Shown here piece by piece: positions 32,750 through 44,435 of a stretch of 64,000 bases of DNA. The stretch is from Lepeophtheirus salmonis (Eukaryota > Arthropoda > Copepoda > Siphonostomatoida > Caligidae), in NCBI RefSeq assembly GCF_016086655.4, contig NC_052132.2:20524805-20588804 (forward strand), written 5' to 3'. Position 1 is the stretch's first letter, and each line of letters begins with the position of its first letter. The notes under the pieces are model-generated. The model did no database searches, had not been told where the DNA came from, and worked only from the letters and a program-made list of their open reading frames with translations. Position numbers and translations under genes: made by a program.

Positions 32750-33010
32750 CAAATTAACTATCATCAGATTTTGGAGGTTTTTTTTTTTTTTAAATACAGA
32801 TTTTAGTATTTTTCATATCTGAATCCGAGTATATTGGGTATTTTAGGTTAATACTTCGGTTCTGAAACGCAGTTTTTTTTTTTTGTTTTTTTTTAACGGT
32901 TATAATCAATTTTATAGTACTCGAACTGAGTTTTTGCTTCTGCTTTATACCCGTGATCAATTACTAACTCTCAATCACGAAAATTTACTCTCTATTCTTT
33001 TGTCACCGAT
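32750..33010 (+). repeat. Dispersed repeat T, copy 1
   Basis: It aligns with 33890-34110. Shared words: ccgagtatattgggta / ccgaatatattgggta, ttctcaattttatag / atcaattttatag, ttctgctttata, and ctctattcttttgt. Confidence 0.6.
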
Positions 33011-33378
33011 CGATTTTTTTACTTCTCTTGCCTCATATTTGTGTTCTGAACGTTGATCAGTTGAACCTAAATTAGAAAAAAAGATTTAAAAAAACAATAG
33101 TGGCCCTTTTTGTAGCCACAGATACATCTTCATTTTATATCCTTCTCGTGCCGTTTGAAGGTCTTTTTCATAAATTGATGGAATTTCCGGTTTTATGTAG
33201 GATCCATTATACAACCTACATGAAATAGCAAATATTCTTATACGTAACAAAAGATGAAACTTCAAATTTTCTTTAAAAATAAAAATATCAAGTCCTTAAT
33301 ATCTATTCGTAAGATAGTAGAAAACAGCTTAAGCATTCAAAAATTTAACTCCCTCTTCCTGAAGCCAATTCATTAATA

Positions 33379-33405
33379 TTTTTTTTTTTTTTTTTTTTTT
33401 TTTTT
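33379..33405 (+). repeat. Poly-T tract
   Basis: 27 consecutive T. It could be the inverted A tail of a retrotransposed sequence, but none was recognised next to it. Confidence 0.8.
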
Positions 33406-33449
33406 GTAAATCCAAATTTTTGTACCCTGGGAGATACCTATAATTTTGG

Positions 33450-33745
33450 TGAGAATATTTTCACCGCCGCAATTTTGCCGTATACATTTTTGTCTTTTGG
33501 AGATTTTTCCGCATGACATATTCGATATTTTTATATTTTTTAAATGATAGTCCTGAATTTTATCTTTGGTCTTTACTGTTCAAACACTCCTTTCTTTCTA
33601 TCGATGAAGTTCCTAACGCTTCTTCAAGCTTCATCTAAGGTTATGCTATGAAATAGGAAGCACTATTAAATAATCTTTTTGAAATATAGCCATGATCCCG
33701 GATCCATGACTCCTTTGTCCTTATTAACACTATTCCTCCTTTATT
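33450..33745 (+). repeat. Dispersed repeat S, copy 2
   Basis: Relative of 29205-29490 in the same orientation. In this copy repeat T (33890-34110) follows within 150 bp, so S and T may be parts of one longer element. Confidence 0.6.
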
Positions 33746-33889
33746 TAATCACTTTTTTCCTTTTTAAATATTTATATTATTTTTCTTGATAATATTCTTA
33801 GGTTTCCTATTCCAATGCACTCTATCCACAACTGAAATAGGACTAGACTTGAGAAGGTTGTCTTTTATATCTCATGATTCAATGGAGTT

Positions 33890-34110
33890 GTTGATTTTTT
33901 TTTAACAGTTCTAGGTTTTTTGGGTCCGGCTCCGAATATATTGGGTACATCAGTTCAATAATGTAGGGTTGGTCTTCTTCAGGTTATTCTCAATTTTATA
34001 GAAAGGGAACCGGGTTTTTCGGTTCTGCTTTATAGTCAAGATCCATCAGCGACTCGGTATCCAGAAACTTTAGCCTCTATTCTTTTGTTATCTTTCAATT
34101 TTTTAAAAGA
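33890..34110 (+). repeat. Dispersed repeat T, copy 2
   Basis: See 32750-33010. Same orientation. Confidence 0.6.
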
Positions 34111-34139
34111 ATGAATATTTTTCTATAATATAAGCTACT

Positions 34140-34790
34140 AGTGAAAGGTTACCCAGCGTCGCTCGGGTGAAGGAGGGAGAGGGAAATCACATTGAAAATG
34201 GTCAAATTTATTGAGAAAATTTAAAAAAATATTCAGAAAATACTTCTATATACTAATAGTTATAATATGAATGTTTTGTTGTTGTCGAAAAAGATCCTGA
34301 TAATTCTAATTTTCTTGGATTCTTCAGACTTTATCAATCCGGTTAAATAAAGTAATCTACAAAGCCTCATCATAGCAACTCCCTCCACCCCTTCCAAAAA
34401 AAAAAAAAAAAAAAAAAAATACTTGTATTATTGCCTGTTGTAACTTTAGCAGTATTATTATGAATATAAAAAAAATATTGTGTTATAAACTTCAAATAAC
34501 ATACCACTTATATGCATCTAAAAAATTGTCTAGATGATAAGTCCATTTTTTGTACCTGAAATAAACAAAAATGCAACTTTCAAAACTTTCAAACTTTTGA
34601 AAACGTAGATATTCATATAGTTGTTTTTTGAAACACCAATAACTTATTGATAAATAACTCACCCCCCCATCTATTCTCCTTGAGCTGCAAAAAACAGTTT
34701 TTGGGTTTTGGGCATGACATAAGCCCCCTTATATAACTTCCTCAAAATGGACACCCCCCTCTTAGCCTATCCAAGCTCAAAAGAGGGACC
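34140..34790. repeat. Dispersed repeat U, copy 1
   Basis: It starts with gttacccagcgtcgctcggg, which can fold into a short GC hairpin. It contains a 24-base A run at 34396-34419 and aligns in order with 53195-53790 (shared atatgcat, tctagat(g/a)ag/aag, ttttttgtacctg, gta(g/t)(a)tattcat, ctccttgag(c/a)t). It touches the RNase H fragment at 34790-35094 and may be its 3' untranslated region read from the minus strand. Confidence 0.55.
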
Positions 34791-35094
34791 CATACAAAAT
34801 TTCAGCCTCCTAGGTTTAATGGTGTGGGAACCTATAAAGGACTTATACTGACCAGAGCATCACACTCTACCCATAAAAGAATTGGAGTCTACGTTTTATC
34901 TCTTCACGGTCTGCATGATACATCTTCCATGACATGATTTTTAGATGCTTCTTTAAGGGAACATGCCCTGTAATGAAGCCAATTATACCTTCCATAGATG
35001 CTCTCCTGTTTTTAAAAAGTTTCCATTCCGAACTAGGCCCCTCCAAAAATAATTTTTCTTGTTGACGCATTGAGTCTTCTATCCATTCCCGTTT
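34790..35094 (-). pseudogene. Non-LTR retrotransposon RNase H end, fragment
   Basis: The minus-strand frame RRASMEGIIGFITGHVPLKK, then HLKIMSWKMYHADREE, matches the conserved G-(F/L)-(I/L)-T-G-H-x-x-L-x-x-H-L segment at the end of the RNase H domain in non-LTR elements of the I/R1/Jockey/Loa types. After a frameshift, YKSFIGSHTIKPRRLK fits the segment following the zinc motif (R-x3-L-G-x3-(I/L)-x-P). It is different from the L1-like family in this window. Confidence 0.6.
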
Positions 35095-36700
35095 CCATAT
35101 CTTCCTTATGCACTTATTAATATTAAAGAAGCCCTGTTATAGCACCTTATTTAATTACATTCACAGTTATTTTAATTAACAATTACTAATTAATGCAATC
35201 ATTTCATTTTGATTATTTGTTTTTTGACACTTGAATTCCATATTTTTTCAAATCTAGTCAGGAAGAATAAAAATATCTTAAACATTTCCAAATTGTATAG
35301 GAGAGGTAACTTATAAAAAAATATCTTTAAAATTTATGTTATAGATAGGAAATACTTAATATAAGATTTGCTAGTTGGGACATGTCATTATTTTGTATGC
35401 AATAGAAAAAAATATCTTAGTATTTCCATTGTAATAGTTAATTTCTATCCTCCACAATATGGAAATAAGATTGTATAACGATATAAAAAATATTTTTAAC
35501 ACGTTTTATGGTCTGATAAATAATTACATATATATTTTTGATTTAAAGTTTTATTTCTTGGTCCCATTTTGACTTCCAATAGTTCATTATTTTCCTTCAA
35601 TTAATGGAAACATGGGATTTATTGTTATAAAACTTGATCGTTTAGGCTTCCAAAATGGGCAACATCGACAATGCCGACGTAACGTGAAAATGCTTTATTG
35701 GGTAATATTCCATGTCAAATCAACGAGGGCATGTCACCCGACCCTCTCAGATTTGGATAATTTCTGGCAAACAAGCTCAAATTCAAGAGTAGATTAAGTG
35801 TGCCGAATTTCAACACATAATTCAGAGTTGTTTCTGAGATATAGATACTCGTCTCAGACCAAAATTTTCAACGCCCCTTTAATGTCTAATTGACTGGACG
35901 CTGCTTTTTCTTGTATATTTTTTATCCAAAAGAGCTACTAACCTCATGAAATTTGGTTCTGAACTCTTTTGAAGTGTGAGGATTCAAAAAATGGAGTCAA
36001 AATTAGAATATTTAAATTTCTTATTCACTCATTTTTGATTTAAAAAAAAATCTGAAATACACTAGCAAGTACTTGATCAACACTAAAAAAATGCCCAACT
36101 CTTAGGTATATGAAACTTTGGTAACATGTTCTACATACACTGTGCCAAAAATTCTGTTGGCTTTTTTATTATAGCTCCCAGAGTGTGATCTCAAAGTTAG
36201 GTTACTTTTCTCTGGAAATTTGGTCAATTTTACTTACATTTTTATATCTTAAACTTATTTTATGACTTATATTGACTGAAAAAATAAAATTGAACTAGAG
36301 TCATTCATATGATGGATCAGAAGTTGATAAATTTAAAAAAAATATATGAGAATTTTATAGTATATAACTTATTTATAAAGTTGGACATAACGTTAAAATA
36401 GTTTGTTCATTTTTTTTAGACTTGAAACTGTTGTCCTTTCGGTTTTGCTGCTGCTGTAATGACAATGGCGTTAATAATCCTTTTTTAGGGGTTTAAAACC
36501 CGATAAATATTTCTTTATCTATGAAAATATATTGTGGAGGAAAGAAGCTTAACTGTTATGAACTTTATTAGATCAGCTCCAAGTAGTCGTGAGAAACTTA
36601 GAAAATAAACACAAACCCACTCTGTATATTGTATACAAATATAGGAAATAATAGTGTTTATTTTCAATTCTACTCTGAGTCCAACAAGTACATACACTAT
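35095..36700. other. AT-rich region without a recognised gene
   Basis: A slightly GC-richer stretch near 35600-35880 has a 61-codon frame (35612-35797) of no known family. Confidence 0.45.
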
Positions 36701-36705
36701 AGTCT

Positions 36706-36721
36706 ATAACTTATAAGTTAT
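36706..36721. repeat. 16-bp perfect palindrome
   Basis: ataacttataagttat equals its own reverse complement. The word agtctataact recurs 25 bases downstream. Confidence 0.6.
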
Positions 36722-36879
36722 TGTGTAAGTCTATAACTCCCGAGAAGCAAACCCTCAGTGTTATTCTCCGTCAATTACGAGCACACGCACCATTGAATAC
36801 TTTATAATTACTAATTAGCAGCTCTGTCTTTAAGAATTAAATAATAAGTATATCAACTAGAAAAAAGTCGATCTCGCCT

Positions 36880-37521
36880 TATAGAACATGTTTTATACAC
36901 TTCTGTTTAGGGGTTTATAAAAAATAGGATGCAGGATTTTAATATTACTAAATATGTAATTCATTTTAAAAATTGTGAAGAAATAATATGAGAGTGATTT
37001 CCTTAAATTTAATAAATACGATCTCCACATGCTGAAGGAAAGAAAGAAAGGGATGAACAAGGGTGGTGTGGTGGACGTGGTGGTTGAAGAGGATCTGCTG
37101 TATGACGTTTCCACACATAAAGGGAAAAAGCGCGGCACCGTCCTCCGGAAGAGTTTCTTTTTCTTTCTGAGAGGGGAAAAATAGTAAAAAAAGAAAAGGA
37201 AAAAACGTGAAAAAGAAAAAGTTATTGTGTTCTTATAGTAAATAGTGTTATCTCCTATCTGAAAGAGTGAAGAGCCCGTGATTGTGTCTCTCTTAACTGT
37301 GTGGTCTGTGTTAGTGTCAGTGCGGTACCGGTATTATACTAATAATAATCGCCAATAGGATGTTCCTGTAAAGATGGATGAATTCCATGAATCCCTACTC
37401 CATTAACTACAAAATAAAAAACACAAATTGAGTGAAGAACTGACTTGGGATAATCATATCCTTTTCAATCATTCTTAAATTGAAGATTTTTTGAAGGTTT
37501 TTACTCACTTTCTGGACGACC
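36880..37521 (+). promoter_or_regulatory. Candidate promoter and 5' UTR of a host gene
   Basis: Local GC is clearly higher than elsewhere in the flanks. It contains purine-rich and GTG-rich stretches, an initiator-like TCAGT at 37317-37321 and two upstream ATG frames (37029-37184, and a 10-codon one from 37374). It leads directly into the candidate first exon at 37522. No TATA box at a fixed distance is evident. All of this is inference from composition and the downstream splice donor. Confidence 0.3.
37029..37184 (+). CDS. Small ORF of 51 codons, unknown
   Basis: ATG at 37029 to TAG at 37182-37184. Two Lys/Arg-rich parts flank a Val-rich acidic middle (GGVVDVVVEEDLLYDV); near the end is KKRGTVLRKSFFFFLRG. 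Codon use is less AT-biased than in other frames here. The start context is weak. It could be an upstream ORF in the 5' UTR of the gene starting at 37522, or an exon of its own. Not recognised. Confidence 0.25.
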   Translation: MLKERKKGMNKGGVVDVVVEEDLLYDVSTHKGKKRGTVLRKSFFFFLRGEK

Positions 37522-37564
37522 ATGGATTGGAATGGATTTTGGATCCAGCTCTTTTTTTTACAAG
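37522..37564 (+). CDS. Candidate first coding exon with signal-peptide start
   Basis: ATG at 37522 lies in a near-ideal Kozak context (A at -3, G at +4). The 14 codons MDWNGFWIQLFFLQ are hydrophobic, like the front of a signal peptide, and the exon ends in phase 1 at an exact consensus donor, AAG|GTAAGT (GT at 37565). Signal-peptide exons ending in a phase-1 intron are common in secreted and receptor genes. No downstream exon was found in the rest of the window, so the first intron would be longer than 26 kb, or the exon is a false positive. Product unknown. Confidence 0.35.
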
Positions 37565-38926
37565 GTAAGTTGTCTCTGAGAAAAATGCTCTATAAACAAA
37601 TATGTGTGTGTGTATCGTACATAGCATAATGGATCGTTTTGTTTTATTTTTGATCCCATTGGGAATATTAAGAGGAGTCTTAGCCTAGAATCATATTTCA
37701 TATATGTAATATTCAACTTAATAGGATAGACGAGTACCAAATAGGATTAATATATGTATATTTGAGTTTATATTTCATTTTGAAGAGTCTAATAATATGA
37801 AGATCTACACTGACAACTGATGTAATTAGTAGAATGTAGTCGTACTATTTAGCAATATTAACAGAGGGAAATAATACTATCCACTGGTATGCTAGAAAAA
37901 AAAAGAAACCAAAAATTAACGTGGTACCCCTGACAGTTGAAGAATGTTTGGGAGAATAGCAACTTAGCTATCATGATGTATACACGACTAAGCTGTGAAC
38001 AACCTTGAGAAGGTAGGATTAAAAGTAAACACAAATCCTACTTTGTATCTATTGTAAAAACATTGCCAATAATTATTTCGGAGTCGATTCTAAACTCTAG
38101 TCTTAGCCCAACAATGACTTTATCATAACCATAATGATAACCTTTTAACCAATTTTGTATAGTTACGAATGCTTACAATATTAATCCATTATCTCGCTCA
38201 GTTTTTATCGAGGTTGAATGAATTACCAAATTTTCAAATTTGAAGAAAAAGATCCTGATCTAGATTATTTGTGTCCTAAAATGGTAAAACTCTCAATAAA
38301 TATTAAACTGTGGTGTCCTTAAAATTTTGAAATCATATTAGCTTCTTAATTACAAAATTATTATTATCTTCAAAACCCTAAAAAAGATAACTCAAAGTGC
38401 TTAAATAAAGTGTATTTACTCTGACGTGCATTGGACCTACAATTTCAATAATACTATATACTTTTCTTATGAAGAATTTTGAAATGTTTTAAATATAATA
38501 TTATGCATGTAACAAGAAAAAAATATATAACAATTATATTTTATTAGAACAATTGAAGTCAAAAGTCTTAACAAAAATTTTGGCTCAGATTTATGTGGCA
38601 AGAGGGAAAAGGTTTTCATATCAATGGCACAGCTTATTGTATAAAATCAGTCAAAAACATTGAGCAAAATTTCCAAATTATATTGTATATTACTTGTCTC
38701 GCTCTTGGTGTGAACAGAATAGCAATGCTCTCTCCGAATTACTTCGAAAATACCAATTAAAGTAAAATATTTCTTTCTTAATTCTGGTGATCGAAAACGA
38801 TTGATTACTACGCCGAGCACTTCAATTCATTCTCAATGGTATGGAGAAAAACAGTGATGGAATCAATAAATCAACAGCAATAACGTTATATATTCTTGGC
38901 ATTTAAGACCTTTTTTATAGTGGAAC
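37565..38926. other. AT-rich sequence after the candidate donor
   Basis: No gene or repeat recognised. If the upstream exon is real this is intron. Confidence 0.4.
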
Positions 38927-39766
38927 TTAAATATGTACTGATGAATGACACCTCTACAATTTTTGTCGAAGTTATTATTAATAAAACCTACATAGTACAA
39001 TCAATATAAGTAGCCAAATATTAAGATATATTTTTAATATTGTACTATATTTACCTATATTCGTAATTTTCATTAATTATTTTGAATTTTCATTTAGATC
39101 CTCTTCATATTCCATAAATAATTATTCATTCTAAATACAGTCAAAAACTGTATCGGTCATGTAACATACATAGTAAATACTATATATAAGTAAAGAAAAG
39201 AGTAAAGATCCATTAGATCTAATATTCAGAACTGTATTTCAGTACCTTTTCAATGCTCATGGAAAGTTTGAGTCCTCAAGCTCCGGGTGTATGGGAAAAA
39301 AAGTAATGTCCGGATCCACCTCTAGTCTCGTCTAAGACACGAAAAATATTAAACTTAAATATGTACTGATAAATGAGGCGGCTACAATTTTCGTCAAGGT
39401 TATCATCTATAAAATTTACATAGTACAATCAATATAAGAAACTAAATATTAAGATATAATAATTTACATGTATCTACCTAAATTCGTAATTCCCATTAGT
39501 TATTTTGCATCTTCATTATAAATCCTCTTCATACTACATAAATAATTATTAATGACTCAATTTAAAAAGTAAATACTTAATATAATTAAAGAAAAGAGTA
39601 ACGATCCAATATTCAGAGCTGTATTTGAGTCCATCTTTTCAGTCTCTAGGTCAAGTACGAGTCATCATGCAGTGGGCTTTTGGGTTCCGAGTACAAGTCC
39701 TCATGCTCCATGTCCATGCAAAAATAAGTAATGTGTGGATCTACCTGTAGTCTCTTCTAAGGGAAG
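38927..39766 (+). repeat. Tandem duplication, 428-bp unit x 2
   Basis: Unit 1 starts at 38927 and unit 2 at 39355, both with ttaaatatgtactgat(g/a)aatg. Shared landmarks in order: acatagtacaatcaatataa, ttcgtaatt, cctcttcata, aagaaaagagtaa(a/c)gatcca, and ggatc(c/t)acct(c/g)tagtctc. Unit 2 carries a small inner duplication of the gagtcatcatg/caagtcctcatgct words. Confidence 0.8.
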
Positions 39767-40109
39767 ATAATCTTTCCCACAAGTTCTATTTTAATATTTG
39801 ACAACACTAATTTACTTTTGGACTTCAATGACTTTATGATGATAAAAAAGAAAACAAGAATAATGATGACAGCTTTTGTAAATAAAAACCTATATTTTAA
39901 GGCAGGGAGTACCCTCCTTGAACCAGGTCACAACTGCAAATAGGTGGATCTTCTTTTTAAATAGAATTTTATGCAACTCTGAATATGAACAACTTAATAT
40001 TTTTTTGCAAAGAGCAGAGCATTTTCTTGGTCGTGAGCTCAAGAAAATAACACTAGCTATTTCCGCTCAATGAATAAGTTTAACGTTTTAAATAGATGAG
40101 CCTTTCACA
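39767..40109. other. AT-rich spacer
   Basis: Nothing recognised. Confidence 0.4.
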
Positions 40110-40680
40110 AGAGATTCAAAAAAAGTGTGTGGCGATAACATAAAAACAAGCTGGGATTTTTTTTTGATATAACAGAGAAAAACGCATTATAAGTTTTTTA
40201 AATCAATGAAAAATCAAAAAGGAATTTTTAAAGAGGTAAATACAATATTAAAACCTAAAAAACTGTCTAACAAGTTATTAATATGACTGATATTTGTTTA
40301 ATTTTTTACATGAACATATATAAAAGTTCAGTCAATTTGATCTTACGATATTTGAACTTAAAATCGACTTTTTGATATCATCAATTTAATCAATTTCAGT
40401 TGGGGATTCATGTTCTTAACAAGCTAATTTTCGTTATTCTTGCAACACTCTTCTTTAATAATAATTTTCACGTCATGACGTCTCAGTATCTTTTATGATC
40501 AGTGTTACCAAATAACCAATGTTTATCAGGTTCAGTTAACCTTAAAATCTGCGGCTCCTAAGGTCTTTATCACTTTTTTAAATTAATATAAATTATAGTA
40601 TCATATCAACGGATAAGTTTATCATTCTGTCACTATATTGAGAAAAAGTATCCCAGCTTGTTTTTATGTTATCGATACAC
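40110..40680 (+). repeat. Dispersed repeat R, copy 2, left part
   Basis: It aligns with 15085-15248 plus 18087-18470. At about 40315 it shows the uninterrupted site where copy 1 carries the 2.83-kb element. Relative to copy 1 it has an extra stretch of about 45 bases near 40216-40258. It breaks off at about 40680 inside the shared ttatgttatc word. Confidence 0.75.
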
Positions 40681-42955
40681 GTATATCAGACCGACAATAT
40701 TGTTTTGTCAATCCTTGATGTTATAATAATTCAATTATTTAAGAGTGTCTATGACTTTTTAGCTCAATGCAGGGTTTATTTCGTTCGCTATGACTAGACG
40801 AAATGTATTTTCCTCGAATATTATGAGATGAAGACTTAACGGAACATTTTTTTTTAAATTTTCGTCCGACAAAGACAATTTTTTTCTTTCCATCATGGAA
40901 TAGAGACTATACTCTTATGTGACAAAGACGGGACGAAACAAAATATAATTAATATGGGCTGAATGTTAATTTGATTAAGTTATGTGAGGAGTGAGTGTAC
41001 TTTTCATGTTCTCAAAGTTAATGAAACACTTTGATATTGCTTAATTCTTAATATATAGTAAATAAACACTATAAGTTCGTATAACATCAATCTTGAATAA
41101 TAATCATGAAAAGTAGAAATGACAATAAATTTTTTTTACATTATATATTTTTATCATAATTTATAGACCTATTTCGGTCAATTATGTAGTTTGTTTTCTA
41201 GATTGATGTGTTGAGATATGCTCAAGAATGTTTTCTATATTTTAGTAACTTCATTTGATATAGGAGGCTTAAATTTGACCGGATATAGCCTTTTAAATAA
41301 TTTGTCAATTTTCGCTACTTAAAGTGCAATTTACAGCGCCTTCAAAGAGTGAATCAATTTGTTGAAATTGACGATAATTTGTCGAAGAATTCTAAATTTA
41401 ATCCATGCTAATTTTGAGATAAATGATTCAACATTGCTTTTATGTTGACAGATCACATAATATGTTGATCGATAATTTGTATACTTATATCGTACTTTAA
41501 TTCACGTATTTGATAAATTATTTTTAGCGATCGGAAAGCTCTAAATGTATTGTTAATACAAATTGAGAAGTTATTAATCAAAATATTTATGATGAAAAAC
41601 CAACAAAACTATAACATAATGATGTTTATGTTAAGGACTGCTTTTCAAGAATAATCTCTTTGACTAAATAATTTATTCCAGTGGTTTTCAAACTTTTTAC
41701 ATTGATTTCCAAGTACCAACAATTTGGTGAAACTGACTACAATTGTGAAAAAGTACTCAGAGAACCCTAATCTAATGTATTTAAAGTTATTCATGGGTCA
41801 AAAGATTATTTGTTCTTATTCCTGATGGCAATCTTTCAAATGATCGTCTATTTATTTATTGAACACATATAGAAACATCTGTGCAAACGTACTCCTCTAA
41901 TACAAACAAGATTTGGGATCATCCTTCTGATAGGATTAATTATGTAATATCCCACAAATTTGTTTTTCAAATCATCACAACATGAGTTTTCCTATAAATA
42001 TCAAAGACGTTTTTGTTCTTTTTGTTTTTGTCCAACTGTTAACATCGCTGTTCTAGGATAGCAATGTCAAATTTGCTTCAAATCTCTATAATTGAGTTAT
42101 CATATCTGTGTATAAATAGTTTTTTCATTACTTTTATTGATATGACTTTTATCAATGTCCCATCTGGTAAATCTTAAATTACGTTTTTGAGATATTATTT
42201 TAAATATTTTGCCTCCCCTATACAATTTAGAAATGTTTAGGAAGAATAGGACAAAGCAAAGACTTTGCCATTTCATCCTCATGGCTAAAATTAATAAATC
42301 CTAAGTATTTTTTTGTGTTCAAATTTTCTATTTGTTGGTAACCTGAATCGGTTTTTATTTTCTAAAGCTATTATCATTATTCTTTCTTTCTTGAGAAGAG
42401 AACTTCAATTGGGTATAAATTGTGTATGCTCTTGAATGAAGGTTAGTAACACTGATGATTTGGTGGAGAGTTATAAAGATTATTTTATAAAATATGACAT
42501 TAACACTTGTCAGATTTTTTGATAGTTGGCCATATGAAGAGTAGTGTTGGTTTGGTCCATTATCGGTCTGAGTCGATCACGTGATCGACTCACTCGGTCG
42601 GTCGAAAACCAAAACAAAAAAAGCTAAAAAAAAAAGCTAAAAAAAACTTGGTCACGTGACTCGGTCCTGCATCTTCTGGGGACTAAAGATGTATACCACA
42701 AAAAAAAAAAAAAAACCTTTAAAATTATACAACTGTCCTGCGGGGACATAGGCAGCCCCTATTTAGAAATAACAACGACATGAATTATCATCATTTTTAT
42801 ATATTATTTTAAAAAATGTGTGTTACGTGTCATGTTTTCTTTTTCTCATTTTTATCGGTTTTAATCCAAACCGACCCAACACTACTGAAGACTTTTTTTA
42901 TTTGCCAAAGCTGTCATCAATATAATTTAATTCTTAAAGAGAGAACATTTTAATA
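40681..42955. other. Insertion in repeat R, content mostly unknown
   Basis: Copy 1 of repeat R is continuous across this point, so about 2.27 kb were inserted, or arrived stepwise. No terminal repeats could be matched at the edges and no transposase is seen. Inside are a hAT-end-like word (cagtggttttcaaacttttt, 41682-41701), an unremarkable 60-codon minus-strand frame at 42100-42282 and the MITE at 42541-42885. Confidence 0.45.
42541..42885. mobile_element. hAT-type MITE with GTAGTGTTGG ends
   Basis: The 10-bp end gtagtgttgg at 42541-42550 is exactly inverted at 42876-42885. Just outside, tgaaga occurs at 42535-42540 and 42886-42891. Longer inner parts pair loosely (tttggtcc, atcggt). It contains a 22-bp perfect palindrome at 42570-42591 centred on cacgtg, and A runs. 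No coding. Related in style to 59043-59390. Confidence 0.7.
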
Positions 42956-43555
42956 TAAAGTAGGTAGTATTACGCGTGCTCGTGAAAGACGCAGATTAAT
43001 TGAGGATTTGTTGGGGGAGTTATTAGTATAAATCCTGGTGTGACTAGAATTGATTATCGACAATGGAGTATTCATGGTTATAAGCCTTTGCTATATATGG
43101 AGTGAAATTTGTCTTTATGTCCATCCTCACTTGGCTGCTTGCAGCTAATCTAATAAAACGTCATTATAGCTAAGCTACTCTTCTCCCAATCATTTTTCAA
43201 TTGTCAGGATTACCACGTTGATTTCGGTTTCTTTTATTTTTGCATAGAGGATATATTTGATACAGCTCTCGTCATAAGTTTAAATCTTTGTTGGACTAAG
43301 TCTTGTATCGTCTAGAATTGAGGATTGACAACGGAGTAATTTCTGTTTTTGTCATTACTAGATATAGAGTGCGATTTGAATTTATATCCTTTCTCGTCCT
43401 CTTATAGTTACTTGTAGCCAATCTAATAAAACGTCATACTCTTCTCTCAAACATTCTTTGAATTGTCAGGGTTACCATGTTAATTTTCTGTTTCTCTTTT
43501 TTTTTATATTTTACATACAGACAGATCATATATTTTTACAACTCTGATTTTAGTA
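42956..43555 (+). repeat. Repeat R, copy 2, right part, tail duplicated
   Basis: 42960-43275 continues repeat R after the insertion. A second tail unit starts at 43314, 268 bp after the equivalent point at 43046. Shared words: agaattga(t/g)(t/g)at(c/t)gacaa(t/c)gg, gc(t/c)aatctaataaaacgtcat, and aattgtcagg(a/g)ttacca. The copy at 18551-18740 has only one tail. Confidence 0.75.
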
Positions 43556-44435
43556 ATGGGGTATAAATGATGTATACAATCGATAGTTGTCAAAGATAAA
43601 TACATATAAATTGTTGGATGTTTTGGGAATAGGACATTTTGCTGTGTCCTTTAAATGAGATTAGTATTAATTTCGTATATAAATCTTTATTTCAAGAACT
43701 GATGTAAACCATAATATAATATAAGTCGTAATATGTATATAGATGACTAACAATTTCGTGCATAAAGTCAAATAAATAAATATAGCATTTTTTAGATCTT
43801 GATCTTCATCATTATTTTAAATTCTAATTAATTTTTTTTTGTGGACACATTCTCCTCATAATTAATTATAAGAGTAGGACTACTATTGAACCAACAATCT
43901 TTTATTTAATTAATTTTCTTTTCCATTCTAAACATACTCATTTTAAATAATAATAATTACTACTGCTACAATATTAATTAATAATAATAATTTGTTCTAT
44001 GAATTTTTATATAAATATATTACAACAGGGATTTATCAATGATTTATAGAAAAGTTGATTAATTTATTTATTAATAAGCTTATAATATTTGAATAAATGT
44101 TAATTACATATAATGCAAATTCATACACCACAGATTTCGTATAAAAGGGTATTGGAATTAGTTTGATTCCCCTTATATTGCAGTATAATCCCCTCACATC
44201 GCGTTTTTTTGTGTTATGATAATAAATTATACAAAACTGTACATATGTTGAGGTAAACAATAACTTTTTGTAGTTGTTGATGAGTTTGTTCATACTATTC
44301 CTTTGTATTTATATTATATGGGATCGTTCAGGTAAGTGTGGCCCCCTAAACTACATCCTCAATAATAGGGAAAACATTTAATTCTGTTATTTCAATTTTA
44401 AAGTTTGTGGTTTAGCGTTAGTTTTAAGTTAGTTG
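43556..44435. other. AT-rich spacer
   Basis: No gene recognised; a Lys- and Asn-rich 85-codon minus-strand frame at 44036-44293 is low-complexity. Confidence 0.4.

Noticed and set aside
41682..41775. hAT-like start cagtggttttcaaac as a full element
   Set aside because: No matching inverted end or target duplication was found downstream.
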